This document shows, in pieces, positions 27,964 to 37,185 of a stretch of 64,000 bases of DNA. Under the pieces are notes generated by a model. The model saw only the letters and a program-made list of their open reading frames with translations. It was not told the DNA's origin and ran no database searches. Every line of letters starts with the position of its first letter. Position 1 is the first letter of the stretch. The DNA comes from Verrucomicrobiota bacterium (GTDB lineage: Bacteria > Verrucomicrobiota > Verrucomicrobiia > Opitutales > Opitutaceae), in NCBI GenBank assembly GCA_014584295.1, contig JACTNC010000057.1, positions 47,669 to 111,668 on the forward strand. Reading direction: 5' to 3'. The position numbers and the translations under genes were made by a program.

Positions 27964-29162
27964 TCTGCCGCGTCTGCGACTCCACCCTTCTCTCACCCGC
28001 CGTCGACCTCGGTCGTCAGCCATGGGCCAATCATTTCCTGAAGCCCGCGGAGGCAGGCACGGAACCGTCTTATCCCCTCTCGGTCGTGATGTGCGATCGC
28101 TGCGGGACGGCACAGCTCGACTATACGGTGCCGAAGGAAACGATGTTCGCGGACCACACCTATCTCTCAGGTACCACGAAGACGCTGAGCGATCATTTTC
28201 AATCCGTCGCCCATGCAGTCGACGAACGCTACTTCAAGGATCGCCCTCGCAAGGCGATGCTCGACATCGGATCCAACGATGGCACCCAGCTCCGGCACTA
28301 CCGCGCACTGGGCTATGACATCGTCGGTGTGGAGCCCGCAAAACTCCCATCCGATCTCGCCAATGCCGCGGGACTCACCACGGTCCGCGCGTTCTTCAAC
28401 GAGCAGACCGCGCGATCCCTCAATCGCACCTTTGAAGTCATAAACGCGTCCGGCGTCTTCTTTCACCTCGAGGAACTTCATTCCGTCACCGAGGGCATCC
28501 GGCACTGCCTTGCCCCGGACGGAGTCTTCGTCATCCAGTTTCTCTACATGAAGCGCATCGTGGAGAACGATGCGTTCGATCAGATCTACCACGAGCACCT
28601 GCTCTACTACAATGTGCGCACGCTCGATACGCTGCTCAAGCGTCACGGCCTGGCGCTCTTCGACGCGGAACTCTCGCCCATCCACGGCGGCTCCATCATC
28701 GCGCACGCGACTCACGCATCCGCTGCCAAACCAAGCGCCCGACTCGCAGACTTCATCGCCGCCGAGGATGCTGCCGGTGCAAATACACTTTCCTGGTATC
28801 ACGATTTCGGTCGCCGAATCGCGCTGCGGCGCGAGGAGAACCGCGCCTACCTCGAACAATGCCGAAAGGCGGGCAAGCGGGTGTTCGGACTTGGAGCTCC
28901 GGTGAAGGGAAACACGCTGCTGAACTACTACGGAATCGGTCCGGAACTGATCGAATGCATGACCGAACGCAATCCACACCGACGCGGATTGCTCGCTCCC
29001 GGCAGCCACATTCCCGTGCGGATCGAGGATGAGTTTAGCGAAGTGCCCGACGTCTACTACGTGCTCGCGTGGAATTTCAAAAAGGAGATCCTCGCCCGCT
29101 ACGCACATCTGATTGCGCGCGGTATTGAGTTCTATTTTCCGGTCAATCCGAAGGAGACATGA
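27960..29162 (+). CDS. SAM-dependent C-methyltransferase for a nucleotide sugar (zinc-finger N-terminus)
   Basis: A 400-residue protein with three parts: an N-terminal Methyltransf_13-type zinc-binding region (C-R-V-C near residue 3 and C-D-R-C-G near 43), a central SAM-binding fold (D-I-G-S-N-D-G-T near residue 100), and a C-terminal Methyltransf_14-type domain. This is the architecture of sugar C-methyltransferases such as TylC3 or EryBIII that add a branch methyl group to a keto-NDP-sugar. It overlaps its upstream neighbour by four bases (ATGA) and its downstream neighbour in the same way. The expected substrate is a keto sugar made by the epimerase/dehydratase. Confidence 0.85.
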   Translation: MICRVCDSTLLSPAVDLGRQPWANHFLKPAEAGTEPSYPLSVVMCDRCGTAQLDYTVPKETMFADHTYLSGTTKTLSDHFQSVAHAVDERYFKDRPRKAMLDIGSNDGTQLRHYRALGYDIVGVEPAKLPSDLANAAGLTTVRAFFNEQTARSLNRTFEVINASGVFFHLEELHSVTEGIRHCLAPDGVFVIQFLYMKRIVENDAFDQIYHEHLLYYNVRTLDTLLKRHGLALFDAELSPIHGGSIIAHATHASAAKPSARLADFIAAEDAAGANTLSWYHDFGRRIALRREENRAYLEQCRKAGKRVFGLGAPVKGNTLLNYYGIGPELIECMTERNPHRRGLLAPGSHIPVRIEDEFSEVPDVYYVLAWNFKKEILARYAHLIARGIEFYFPVNPKET

Positions 29163-30124
29163 GCCGGTCGCTTTCGATCTTCGTGACAGGCGGACACGGC
29201 TTCCTCGGGCGGCACCTGACATCCGCGCTTGAAAAGGTCGGCCATCACGTCGTCGCTCCGCGCTCGAGCGACTGCAATCTCCTCGATCCCGCAGCACTGA
29301 CGCCCTGGAACTCCCGCCGTTTCGATCGCATCTATCATCTCGCCGCCTGGACCCAGGCCGGCGACTTCTGCCTGCACCACCCGGGTGAACAATGGGTTCA
29401 CAACCAGAGGCTGAACACAACCGTCCTTGAGTGGTGGGCGTCCTCCCAGAAGCAGGCCAAGCTCATCACGATTGGGACGAGCTGCGCCTACGCGCCCGAT
29501 CGCGAACTCCGGGAGGAGAACTATCTCGAGGGACAGCCGATCGACAGTCTTTTCACCTACGCCATGACCAAGCGTATGCTGTGGATCGGACAGCTCGCCC
29601 TCGCGAAGCAATACGGCCTCAAGCACCTCACGCTCATTCCCTCGACACTCTACGGACCGGAATATCACTCCGACGGACGCCAGCTCCATTTCATTTTTGA
29701 CCTGATCCGGAAGATCCTGCGTGGCCACCTCTACAATGAACCCGTGATCCTCTGGGGCGACGGACACCAACGCCGCGAATTGATCCACGTCGACGACTTT
29801 GTACGCGTCGCACTCGAGCTCAGCCCCCGCGTGGAAGGACAGGTCGTCAATGTCGGCGCGGGTGAGGAATATCCCATCCGAACCTTTGCCGAACTGATCT
29901 GCCTCCAAGTCGGCTATGACCCTTCACGCATCCAATACGACACGAGCAAATACACAGGCGCGCGCTCAAAATGCCTGGAGATCACGCGCCTCCGCCGGCT
30001 GTGGCCCGACTTCAATCCGATCTCCCTCGGAGCCGGCCTGAAGCCAGTGATCGCCTGGGTGCGCGAGAAACTCGTGGAAGCCGCCCCTCCCGAAGTTTGC
30101 CTCTCCGGCCGAACAACAACATAA
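29159..30124 (+). CDS. NAD(P)-dependent epimerase/reductase, GDP-fucose-synthase-like
   Basis: A 321-residue extended SDR with the Rossmann motif G-G-H-G-F-L-G (residues 10-16), the catalytic serine region G-T-S-C-A-Y and Y-A-M-T-K. The layout is like GDP-L-fucose synthase or a related reductase that epimerises and reduces a keto-sugar. It is the last gene of the four-gene operon and likely performs the final reduction after methylation. Confidence 0.82.
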   Translation: MSRSLSIFVTGGHGFLGRHLTSALEKVGHHVVAPRSSDCNLLDPAALTPWNSRRFDRIYHLAAWTQAGDFCLHHPGEQWVHNQRLNTTVLEWWASSQKQAKLITIGTSCAYAPDRELREENYLEGQPIDSLFTYAMTKRMLWIGQLALAKQYGLKHLTLIPSTLYGPEYHSDGRQLHFIFDLIRKILRGHLYNEPVILWGDGHQRRELIHVDDFVRVALELSPRVEGQVVNVGAGEEYPIRTFAELICLQVGYDPSRIQYDTSKYTGARSKCLEITRLRRLWPDFNPISLGAGLKPVIAWVREKLVEAAPPEVCLSGRTTT

Positions 30125-30204
30125 AGCGCTCATCGCCCACGGTTATCGGTTGCCTGAGCAGCCTCGAAAGTCCGCTCCGCCTATCCTGAGGATCGACAGT
30201 GCAA

Positions 30205-30864
30205 TTATGAGGCGGTCGAGAAACCGACGATAGCCCGGACGGCGGCCGCCAGGTCGGGATGACCGTGCACGCCCTTTTGCTCTCGCAGTCGGCGATTCTC
30301 CAGCGGCTCCTCGTCCGTACAACCGACTGCGGCCACGTTGATTCCTGCCGCAATGCCAGCCTCCCAATCCGATGGCGAATCTCCGATCATCCAGCAAAGC
30401 TCGGGATCCAGTCTGTCTGCCTTGCAGGTTTCGAGGATATAGCGGGGCGACGGTTTGCGATACACAATGGGTGCATCAGGCGCCTCCGGGGCGATGCACA
30501 CGCCTGCGAAAAAGTTGGAATCGGACGACGCGCCGAGCAGTTCCATCATTCGCTGATTCACCGCATGCACCGCATCAAGGCCGAACATTCCCCGCCCCAC
30601 TCCGGATTGATTGGTGAAGAGGTAGAGCGAGAAGCCGGCGGCCCTCGCATTTTCGAGCGCCGCCTTTGCACCCGCGATCAGTTCGACCTGTTCCGGCGTA
30701 TGCAGGTACGGGATGTGAACGATCACCGTCCCATCCCGATCGAGAAACATCGCACGTCGTCGGCTCACCGAGGATGCGCCAGCCTTTTCTGAGGTCGGTG
30801 TCTTGCGATTGGAATCGGTCGTCAAATGGTCCTCCACACGGAAACTCAGGCATATTGCCCGCAA
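30205..30864 (-). CDS. gmhB: HAD-family heptose 1,7-bisphosphate phosphatase, GmhB-like (zinc site lost)
   Basis: A protein of up to 219 residues (TTG at 30864; GTG at 30837 is also possible) with HAD motifs in order: D-R-D-G-T, T-N-Q-S-G-V-G-R-G, R-K-P-S-P and G-D-S-P-S-D. The spacing and T-N-Q-S-G-V are typical of GmhB, which removes the C7 phosphate of heptose bisphosphate. The usual C-x-H...C-x-C zinc loop is absent: only one cysteine (G-V-C-I-A-P) remains before R-K-P. A zinc-less GmhB-like phosphatase or histidinol-phosphatase-like activity are alternatives. It converges on the sugar operon. Confidence 0.72.
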   Translation of the reverse strand: MRAICLSFRVEDHLTTDSNRKTPTSEKAGASSVSRRRAMFLDRDGTVIVHIPYLHTPEQVELIAGAKAALENARAAGFSLYLFTNQSGVGRGMFGLDAVHAVNQRMMELLGASSDSNFFAGVCIAPEAPDAPIVYRKPSPRYILETCKADRLDPELCWMIGDSPSDWEAGIAAGINVAAVGCTDEEPLENRRLREQKGVHGHPDLAAAVRAIVGFSTAS

Positions 30865-31001
30865 GCTTTCCAGCCGCCACTTTGACGACTGAAGTCGTTA
30901 CTCTGCTGCATTCCCGATGCCATCCCCGGATTTCCAAAGTGTTTTCCCTAGTGCGCGGTTTGTTGTTCAGGCTCCCTCCGCAAGATCCGATTGCATGGCC
31001 C

Positions 31002-31262
31002 ATGTCCTACTCGCTTCCGCCACTTCCGAAATCGCCCGCAAAACGGGTCAATCCCGGCTGGGCCGACGCCCTTTACCGCGATGTGGAATGCGGCATGCCT
31101 TTGGGCAGGTGGCACGAGGTTGATATTGACGATGAAGAGTGGGAGGAAATGATGACTTCCATGCCGTCGCTGCACGATCGTCTGAAAGCCTCAATGGGCC
31201 AGCGTTCCACTCCCCCGGTTGCGCTTTGGACCAAGAATCCCTTCGGCAGCGACGCAGCGTGA
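31002..31262 (+). CDS. Small conserved-looking protein of unknown function (86 aa)
   Basis: An 86-residue acidic/polar protein with a central D-I-D-D-E-E-W-E-E-M segment and no membrane helix. The ATG at 31002 was chosen because upstream sequence in this frame is low-quality. Its TGA overlaps the GTG of the next gene (GTGA at 31259-31262), which argues for genuine translational coupling. No family recognised. Confidence 0.55.
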   Translation: MSYSLPPLPKSPAKRVNPGWADALYRDVECGMPLGRWHEVDIDDEEWEEMMTSMPSLHDRLKASMGQRSTPPVALWTKNPFGSDAA

Positions 31263-32371
31263 GTGTCGCCCGGGATCCCGCGCTGCCACCGGATCAAGTC
31301 CACCCGCGGGTTCAGCGTCTGTTTCACTTCACGACGTGGGCTGACCGGCTCGAGCCCGTCGATGAATTCCTGTCCCGGCTTCCCAGCCTCGATCTCCGCG
31401 GGAAGGTCAGCGATGCAAACGACCCTTCGCTGATTGCTCTCGCCAGGCTCGACTGTGACTGGCATGGCGAAAACGCCCGCGTATTTGACGCCCTTTCACA
31501 TCCTTCGCTCCAGTTTCAGCCTGCATTTGTCGTGGGGGTGACATCGATGGCGGACTTCCTACAGCGCTGCCGACAGAAGCCTGCGGGCGAAACTTGGTGG
31601 CTCGTTTTCATGGGCCAGCATCCCCAAAGCCTTGCGGGAACCTGGAACGGCCTCGGCCCCATCCTTCGAAAACTGGACATCCGCATCCTCTATTATGCGT
31701 TTGATGAGGCGAGCCGCACCATGCCCTGCTTCGCGGACCTGGCTCCGCACCTGGATGTTTTCATCCATGACGAAGATCCACTCGCTGCAAAGGCCGCAGC
31801 CTTGTTGAAAAACGGCTGCCTCACGCTTCATCGCAGTTGGGTGGCAAACTGCCTTCCCTTCTCCGTACCGTTCAACGAGAATCCCGAGAAAAAAATTATT
31901 TTTCTGGGATCAAAGCTGGGACTCACACCGCACCGCCAGCGACAGGTGGATTTTCTGCAAAAAAAATTCAAAGACTCGTTCCGGATATTTGCCGATCACT
32001 CGGTCTCTGTTGCCGAACGCTCCACCCTGAGGAAATACAAGGTCAGCCTGTGTCCTGAGGGGAGAAAGTTTGCAACACCCGCAATGGCGGCCACACACAC
32101 GGATCGTCCGTTCTGGTCCGGTTGCATGGGCTTGGTGCCCGTCAGCGAAAACTCTGCAGCAGGCGGGCGCCTCGAAACGCTGGCGCACGCGGGCCTGATC
32201 CTCCGCTACGGGCATGGCAATCTGCAGGAGCTTGGAGCGGCCTGCGAGCAGGCGCTTGAGCTCGACAATGCTTCACGGCGTCGCATCTACGACCATTTCA
32301 ATCGCGAGGAAACCGTCGGAAGCGTTGTTGCCGATCTGATTGCCCGGCATGAGCTGCGAACCTCCGCGTGA
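31259..32371 (+). CDS. Putative glycosyltransferase-like protein (GT-B, CgeB/exostosin-like), tentative
   Basis: A 370-residue protein from a GTG that overlaps the preceding stop by four bases. The last 160 residues (K-K-I-I-F-L-G-S-K-L-G through V-V-A-D-L-I-A) resemble the donor-binding half of GT-B glycosyltransferases. They include a K-V-S-L-C-P-E-G strand, an R-P-F-W-S-G-C-M-G loop and a run of C-terminal helices. The N-terminal half has S-M-A-D-F-L-Q-R-C and F-I-H-D-E-D segments. The match is by pattern only. The nearby sugar-nucleotide operon supports a role in surface glycan assembly. Confidence 0.5.
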   Translation: MSVARDPALPPDQVHPRVQRLFHFTTWADRLEPVDEFLSRLPSLDLRGKVSDANDPSLIALARLDCDWHGENARVFDALSHPSLQFQPAFVVGVTSMADFLQRCRQKPAGETWWLVFMGQHPQSLAGTWNGLGPILRKLDIRILYYAFDEASRTMPCFADLAPHLDVFIHDEDPLAAKAAALLKNGCLTLHRSWVANCLPFSVPFNENPEKKIIFLGSKLGLTPHRQRQVDFLQKKFKDSFRIFADHSVSVAERSTLRKYKVSLCPEGRKFATPAMAATHTDRPFWSGCMGLVPVSENSAAGGRLETLAHAGLILRYGHGNLQELGAACEQALELDNASRRRIYDHFNREETVGSVVADLIARHELRTSA

Positions 32372-32550
32372 AACTGAAAATTCTTTCATCCACACCGGCT
32401 GGCAGGCCAGAGGTTTTCATCACTCCCTTGATCCAGCGCAAGAAATTCGGATGACAGAAGTCAAAGTAATGGCTTGAAATGGGTAGCTTGGATGTGGACG
32501 CTGGAACGTACCAGCGTCCTTGCGACCGCTGACTCTCCTTTTCCGGCGAT

Positions 32551-33813
32551 ATGACATTTCCCTCTTTTCTTCGTCTTCCGGCACGACGCGCGTGCCAGGC
32601 CTTGGCTGTTGCGTGCCTGCCGCTGTTCACAGGCGGCTGGATCTATGGCCCGCAATCAACTTTCCAGACCGAGGGCCCTGTGGCCAAGGCCCAACTTGAT
32701 CTCTTTTATGTGACGCTGTGGGTGTGCACGATCATCTTCATCGTCGTCGGCAGCGTGCTTGCCTATGCCACGCTGAAATTCAAGGCGAACGACAACGATC
32801 CAGAGCGCGAACCCCCGGAGCAGAGTCATGGCAACCCGCTGGTAGAAATCAGCCTGATCGGCGCATCGATCATGGCGCTCGTCATCATCGCGGTGCCCAC
32901 CGTCCACGGGATCTGGTACAGTTATGATGTGCCCGAAGCCGAGAAGGCGAATGCCTACGAGGTCAATGCGACCGGTTACCAGTGGTGGTTCAAGTTCGAG
33001 TACCCGAAAGAACAGATTGACGGCTCCGGCAACCTGCTCACCGCAAACGAACTCGTGATTCCCGCGGGCCGCCCCGTACGAGTCAATCTCCGCACGATCG
33101 ACGTCATCCACTCCTTCTGGGTTCCCAAGCTTGCGGGCAAGGTCGACATGATTCCCAACCGGGGCAATTTCCTCTGGCTGCAGGCGGACAACCCAGGATA
33201 CTTCTGGGGACAATGCGCCGAATACTGCGGTGAATCCCATGCCGTGATGCGTTTTCGCGTCATTGCGCTTTCGGAAAGCGACTTCAATGCCTGGCTCGCC
33301 AACCAGAAGAATCCTGCCCGCAAGGCGGGTTCGCTCTTCGCCGGCGCGATCGACCAGCCGCGTATCCAGTTTGCGTCCTACACCTACGAAAAGCAGAAGC
33401 GCAATGCGCCAGGCTGGAGCGAGGCGTTCGATCAGCAACCGTTCGCCGCGTGGAAAAAGCAGCAGGAGATCACCGTCGACGACAATCTCGAGCTGGTTGC
33501 CCAGGGAAGAAAGCTCTTCCAGGAGAAGACCTGCGTGGGCTGCCACACCATTCGCGGGCACGAGGGCATCGGCATCACGGGACCTGACCTCACCCATGTT
33601 GGTGCACGCACCACCATCGCCGGAGGCCTTCTGGAGAATACTCCACAGAATCTTCACCGCTGGCTCGTCGAACCCAATGAGGTGAAGCCCGGCAACAAGA
33701 TGTGGTTTGGCGGCTACATGGCACGCAACGATGCGGGACAATGGACGCCGACCTTTACCATCAACGACAACGAGGCGCGCGCGCTGGTCGCCTACCTCCA
33801 CAGCCTGAAATAA
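32551..33813 (+). CDS. ctaC: Cytochrome c oxidase subunit II with fused cytochrome c domain
   Basis: A 420-residue precursor. A signal peptide and two TM helices (about 52-78 and 98-120) precede the cupredoxin domain. The CuA site is complete: C-A-E-Y-C-G-E-S-H-A-V-M holds Cys, Cys, His and Met with correct spacing, and the N-terminal CuA His lies in V-I-H-S-F-W. A C-terminal cytochrome c domain (about 310-420) carries C-V-G-C-H and a later Met ligand. The fusion marks a caa3-type oxidase that accepts electrons from cytochrome c at the CuA centre. It is the first gene of the ctaC-D-E-F-G operon. Confidence 0.95.
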   Translation: MTFPSFLRLPARRACQALAVACLPLFTGGWIYGPQSTFQTEGPVAKAQLDLFYVTLWVCTIIFIVVGSVLAYATLKFKANDNDPEREPPEQSHGNPLVEISLIGASIMALVIIAVPTVHGIWYSYDVPEAEKANAYEVNATGYQWWFKFEYPKEQIDGSGNLLTANELVIPAGRPVRVNLRTIDVIHSFWVPKLAGKVDMIPNRGNFLWLQADNPGYFWGQCAEYCGESHAVMRFRVIALSESDFNAWLANQKNPARKAGSLFAGAIDQPRIQFASYTYEKQKRNAPGWSEAFDQQPFAAWKKQQEITVDDNLELVAQGRKLFQEKTCVGCHTIRGHEGIGITGPDLTHVGARTTIAGGLLENTPQNLHRWLVEPNEVKPGNKMWFGGYMARNDAGQWTPTFTINDNEARALVAYLHSLK

Positions 33814-33842
33814 CCCTCTCAATCGTCGAAATTCTCCACGTC

Positions 33843-35804
33843 ATGGATGTCACAGCGAAAACAGATTTCATCGGCAAGGATTCACCTGCCGCTTCCGAAC
33901 GGCCCGCAATCTTTACCCGGCCAACCACGAAGACCGGCATAGTCAGCTGGCTGACGACGGTTGATCACAAGCGCATCGGTCTCCTCTATGGAGTTTCCGC
34001 CCTGATCTTTTTTCTGGTGGGAGGCGCAGAGGCGCTGCTGATCCGCCTGCAACTCGCGGTGCCCAACAACACGCTGTTGAGCTCCCACGCCTACAACGAG
34101 ATGTTCACGATGCACGCGACGACCATGATCTTCCTCGCGATCATGCCGCTCTCGGCCGCGTTCTTCAATTACATCATGCCGCTGCAGATCGGTGCCCGGG
34201 ACGTCGCTTTCCCGCGCCTGAACGGCTTTGCCTACTGGCTCTTTCTTGCCGGTGCGATCATCCTGAACGTCGGCTGGTTCATCAAGTCAGGCGTGCCCGA
34301 TGTAGGCTGGTTCGGCTATGCACCCCTTACCTCCAAGGCCTTTTCCAATACGTTCGCGACCGATATCTCAACCGACCTCTGGGTCATGGGCCTTCAGGTG
34401 CTCGGTGTTTCCTCGGTGATCGGCTCCCTCAACTTCATCGTGACGATCATCAATTTGCGGGCACCAGGCATGACGATGATGCGCCTGCCTGTGTTCACAT
34501 GGATGACCCTATTCACCGCATTCATGATCGTGCTGTCCTTCCCTGCCATCACCATCGCCCTCGTCGGATTGATGATGGACCGGCAATTCGGCGCCAATTT
34601 CTTCGAAGTGTCCAATGGCGGACTTCCCATCCTCTGGCAGCATCTCTTCTGGGTCTTCGGTCACCCCGAGGTATACATCCTCATTCTTCCCGCAATGGGC
34701 ATCATTTCCGAGGTTCTTCCCTGCTTCTCCCGCAAACCGCTCTTCGGTTATCCCATCGTTGTTTTCTCAGGCGCTGTGATTGGAACACTCGGCTTCGGAG
34801 TCTGGTCCCACCATATGTTCACAACCGGCATGGGGACCATGGCGACTGCCGCCTTTGCGCTGGCTACGATGGCCATTGCAGTGCCCACCGGCGTGAAGAT
34901 CTTCAACTGGATCGGCACCATCTGGGGCGGGCAGCTCCAAATGCGAACCCCCATGATGTTTGCGCTAGGCTTCGTCTGGACCTTCATGATCGGCGGGTTC
35001 TCCGGCGTCATGCACGCGGCAGCCCCTGCCGATGCCCAGCAGCAGGACAGCTATTTTGTCGTGGCCCACTTTCACTACGTGCTCATCGGCGGTTCACTCT
35101 TTGCGCTTCTCGCCGGCATCCATTACTGGTTCCCCCTGATTTTTGGTCGCAAGGTTTCCGAGTTCTGGGGAAAACTCTCGTTCTGGATCATCTTTATCGG
35201 CTTCAACGTGACGTTCTTTCCGATGCACTTCCTCGGATTGAACGGAATGCCACGTCGGACGTTCACCTATGACGGCAACATGGGATGGAACTCCGCGAAC
35301 CTGATCGCGACCATCGGTGCGATCATCCTCGGCATCGGGATTGCCGTGTACTTCGTCACCATGGTTTACACCTATTACAAGGGGCAGCGCGTGGGACGCG
35401 ATCCGTGGAATGCGCGCACCCTGGAATGGTCCATTCAGAATCCGCCCCCCGAATACAATTTTGCAGTCATTCCGACAGTACACGCCCGCGACGCCTTCTG
35501 GTACGAGAAACACCATCAGGCTGAGATTGCGGAGGAACAGGCTGCCCATGCCAAGGCCGAGGAGGCCCACGGCGGCATTCACATGCCAAGCCAGTCGTGG
35601 TTCCCGTTCCTGACCGCGATGGCGATCCTGACCGGAAGCCTTTTCTTCGCCGATCACAACTTCCTCGGGGCCATCTGTGCGGCGGTGGGCATCGTCGCGT
35701 TTGCCTACCTATGGGCTTGGGAGGGGCCCGGTGGATACCACCTCCACCTCGACAAGGACGGCAATGTCATTGATCCGAAAAAGGGCGGTCATTCCACCCA
35801 CTAG
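33843..35804 (+). CDS. ctaD: Cytochrome c oxidase subunit I (caa3 type)
   Basis: A 653-residue heme-copper oxidase subunit I. Metal ligands are visible: heme a His in F-T-M-H-A-T-T, the CuB cross-link motif G-H-P-E-V-Y, the pair H-H-M-F, and heme ligands in H-F-H-Y-V. Twelve main helices are followed by an extra C-terminal pair (T-A-M-A-I-L-T-G and F-A-Y-L-W-A-W), as in long caa3 subunits. The ATG at 33843 sits 29 bases after the subunit II stop. It reduces O2 to water and pumps protons. Confidence 0.97.
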   Translation: MDVTAKTDFIGKDSPAASERPAIFTRPTTKTGIVSWLTTVDHKRIGLLYGVSALIFFLVGGAEALLIRLQLAVPNNTLLSSHAYNEMFTMHATTMIFLAIMPLSAAFFNYIMPLQIGARDVAFPRLNGFAYWLFLAGAIILNVGWFIKSGVPDVGWFGYAPLTSKAFSNTFATDISTDLWVMGLQVLGVSSVIGSLNFIVTIINLRAPGMTMMRLPVFTWMTLFTAFMIVLSFPAITIALVGLMMDRQFGANFFEVSNGGLPILWQHLFWVFGHPEVYILILPAMGIISEVLPCFSRKPLFGYPIVVFSGAVIGTLGFGVWSHHMFTTGMGTMATAAFALATMAIAVPTGVKIFNWIGTIWGGQLQMRTPMMFALGFVWTFMIGGFSGVMHAAAPADAQQQDSYFVVAHFHYVLIGGSLFALLAGIHYWFPLIFGRKVSEFWGKLSFWIIFIGFNVTFFPMHFLGLNGMPRRTFTYDGNMGWNSANLIATIGAIILGIGIAVYFVTMVYTYYKGQRVGRDPWNARTLEWSIQNPPPEYNFAVIPTVHARDAFWYEKHHQAEIAEEQAAHAKAEEAHGGIHMPSQSWFPFLTAMAILTGSLFFADHNFLGAICAAVGIVAFAYLWAWEGPGGYHLHLDKDGNVIDPKKGGHSTH

Positions 35805-35840
35805 GCCGAATCACCAACGCTTCCGAATTCAGCATCTCCC

Positions 35841-36692
35841 ATGAGCAGTCAAGCCGCCACGGCCCTCATCGACCATCATCACGACGCCACCACGTCCACA
35901 GGCATTCCGAACAAGAAGTTGTTCATGTGGACCTTCCTGGCGTCGGACTGCATGTTCTTCGGTTCGCTGATCTCGATGCACGTCGTCTATCGCGTGCATC
36001 CTCCGGCCGGGTCCCCTGATCCGAGGTCGATCTTCTCGATCGAGCTCACCTCCTTTTCCACGTTCATCCTGCTGATGTCTTCCCTGCTGATGGCGCTGGC
36101 GGTGAACGCGATTCAAAAGGGCAATCTGCGCAGCACACGCCGCAACCTCCTTGGAACCATCTTTTTTGGGCTGATCTTTCTCTCCTGCCAGGTCTACGAG
36201 TTCCAGCACTTCGTGCACGCGAAGGGAATGACCCTTTCCAGCAGCCTGTTCGGTTCAACGTTTTACACGCTCACCGGAACGCACGGCTGTCACGTTGCCA
36301 TCGGCGTGCTTTGGCTGATCTTCATGTACATCCGCAGCTTCAAGCCCGAAAACGCGGATGCCTCCCGAAAGCCTTGGTTCATCCTGAGCATCGTCCACTT
36401 TCTCATCTTCGCAGCAGCAGTGGTGCTCGGTGTCCACGTGGTCGTGGCCTTCGCACATCAGATTACCGCACCTGGATTTTCCCTTGGCGGCTATCTCGGC
36501 GGTCATGCCCTCGCGCTGGTCGGATTTCTTGCCAGCCTTGCGGGGCTGTATCTGATGGGTCGGCAGTCGGGTGAGGTCGATTTCAATCAGTCCCACGCAA
36601 TTGATGTGGAGACCATGGGCCTCTACTGGCACTTCGTCGACATCGTCTGGATCATCATCTTCCCGGTGGTGTACCTGCTCGAATACTTCTAG
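35841..36692 (+). CDS. ctaE: Cytochrome c oxidase subunit III
   Basis: A 283-residue membrane protein with about seven helices. The subunit III features are G-T-H-G-C-H-V in the middle and the C-terminal Y-W-H-F-V-D-I-V-W-I, which is the family signature near the last helix. It stabilises the catalytic core of the oxidase. It lies 36 bases downstream of ctaD in the same operon. Confidence 0.95.
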   Translation: MSSQAATALIDHHHDATTSTGIPNKKLFMWTFLASDCMFFGSLISMHVVYRVHPPAGSPDPRSIFSIELTSFSTFILLMSSLLMALAVNAIQKGNLRSTRRNLLGTIFFGLIFLSCQVYEFQHFVHAKGMTLSSSLFGSTFYTLTGTHGCHVAIGVLWLIFMYIRSFKPENADASRKPWFILSIVHFLIFAAAVVLGVHVVVAFAHQITAPGFSLGGYLGGHALALVGFLASLAGLYLMGRQSGEVDFNQSHAIDVETMGLYWHFVDIVWIIIFPVVYLLEYF

Positions 36693-36732
36693 TTCCCACC
36701 TCGCTTCCACGAACCCAATCCTTTTCTCGAAC

Positions 36733-37125
36733 ATGAGTGCCACTACCGCCGCACACGCTCACACCGCAGACGCCGGTCACAGCGAAAACAAGTTCCACAT
36801 TTTCGTCCAGGTCGCCATGCTCCTCGCCGTCATCACCGGCCTGGAAATCGTGGTGATCTACCTTCCGCTGCCCTACTACGCGGTGTTTGTGTCCTTGGCC
36901 ATCCTATCGATCGCCAAGTTCATGTTCGTCATCTTCATCTTCATGCACCTGAAGTGGGACAAGGTGTTCTGCACATTGCTGTTTTTCCTGGGGCTGATAC
37001 TTGCAACAGGCACCTCGATTGCGCTCCATGCGCTTTTTTCGGTGGAATCTGGCAAGCCGGTCGGGTCAGCATATGATACCGCGATGGCGAGTCCGAGTCC
37101 GGCCCACCCTGTCAGCCTTGTTTGA
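36733..37125 (+). CDS. ctaF: Cytochrome c oxidase subunit IV (CtaF/CoxD type)
   Basis: A 130-residue protein with a His-rich N-terminus and three hydrophobic helices. It has the prokaryotic subunit IV pattern K-F-M-F-V-I-F-I-F-M-H-L-K-W-D, with the conserved His and Lys on one face of the second helix. The ATG at 36733 begins M-S-A-T-T; the longer open frame upstream overlaps ctaE and is not the start. Small structural subunit of the caa3 oxidase. Confidence 0.88.
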   Translation: MSATTAAHAHTADAGHSENKFHIFVQVAMLLAVITGLEIVVIYLPLPYYAVFVSLAILSIAKFMFVIFIFMHLKWDKVFCTLLFFLGLILATGTSIALHALFSVESGKPVGSAYDTAMASPSPAHPVSLV

Positions 37126-37185
37126 AGACAGGTTAGACTGGAAGAGTAGTAACCTCGGTTCGGGAGGCAGGGTATTCGCGGCGTC

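Noticed and set aside
28167..29420. Minus-strand open frame of 417 codons
   Set aside because: Antisense to the methyltransferase and the start of the reductase in a tightly coupled operon.
32656..33822. Minus-strand open frame of 388 codons
   Set aside because: Antisense to cytochrome oxidase subunit II, which has its full CuA and heme motifs.
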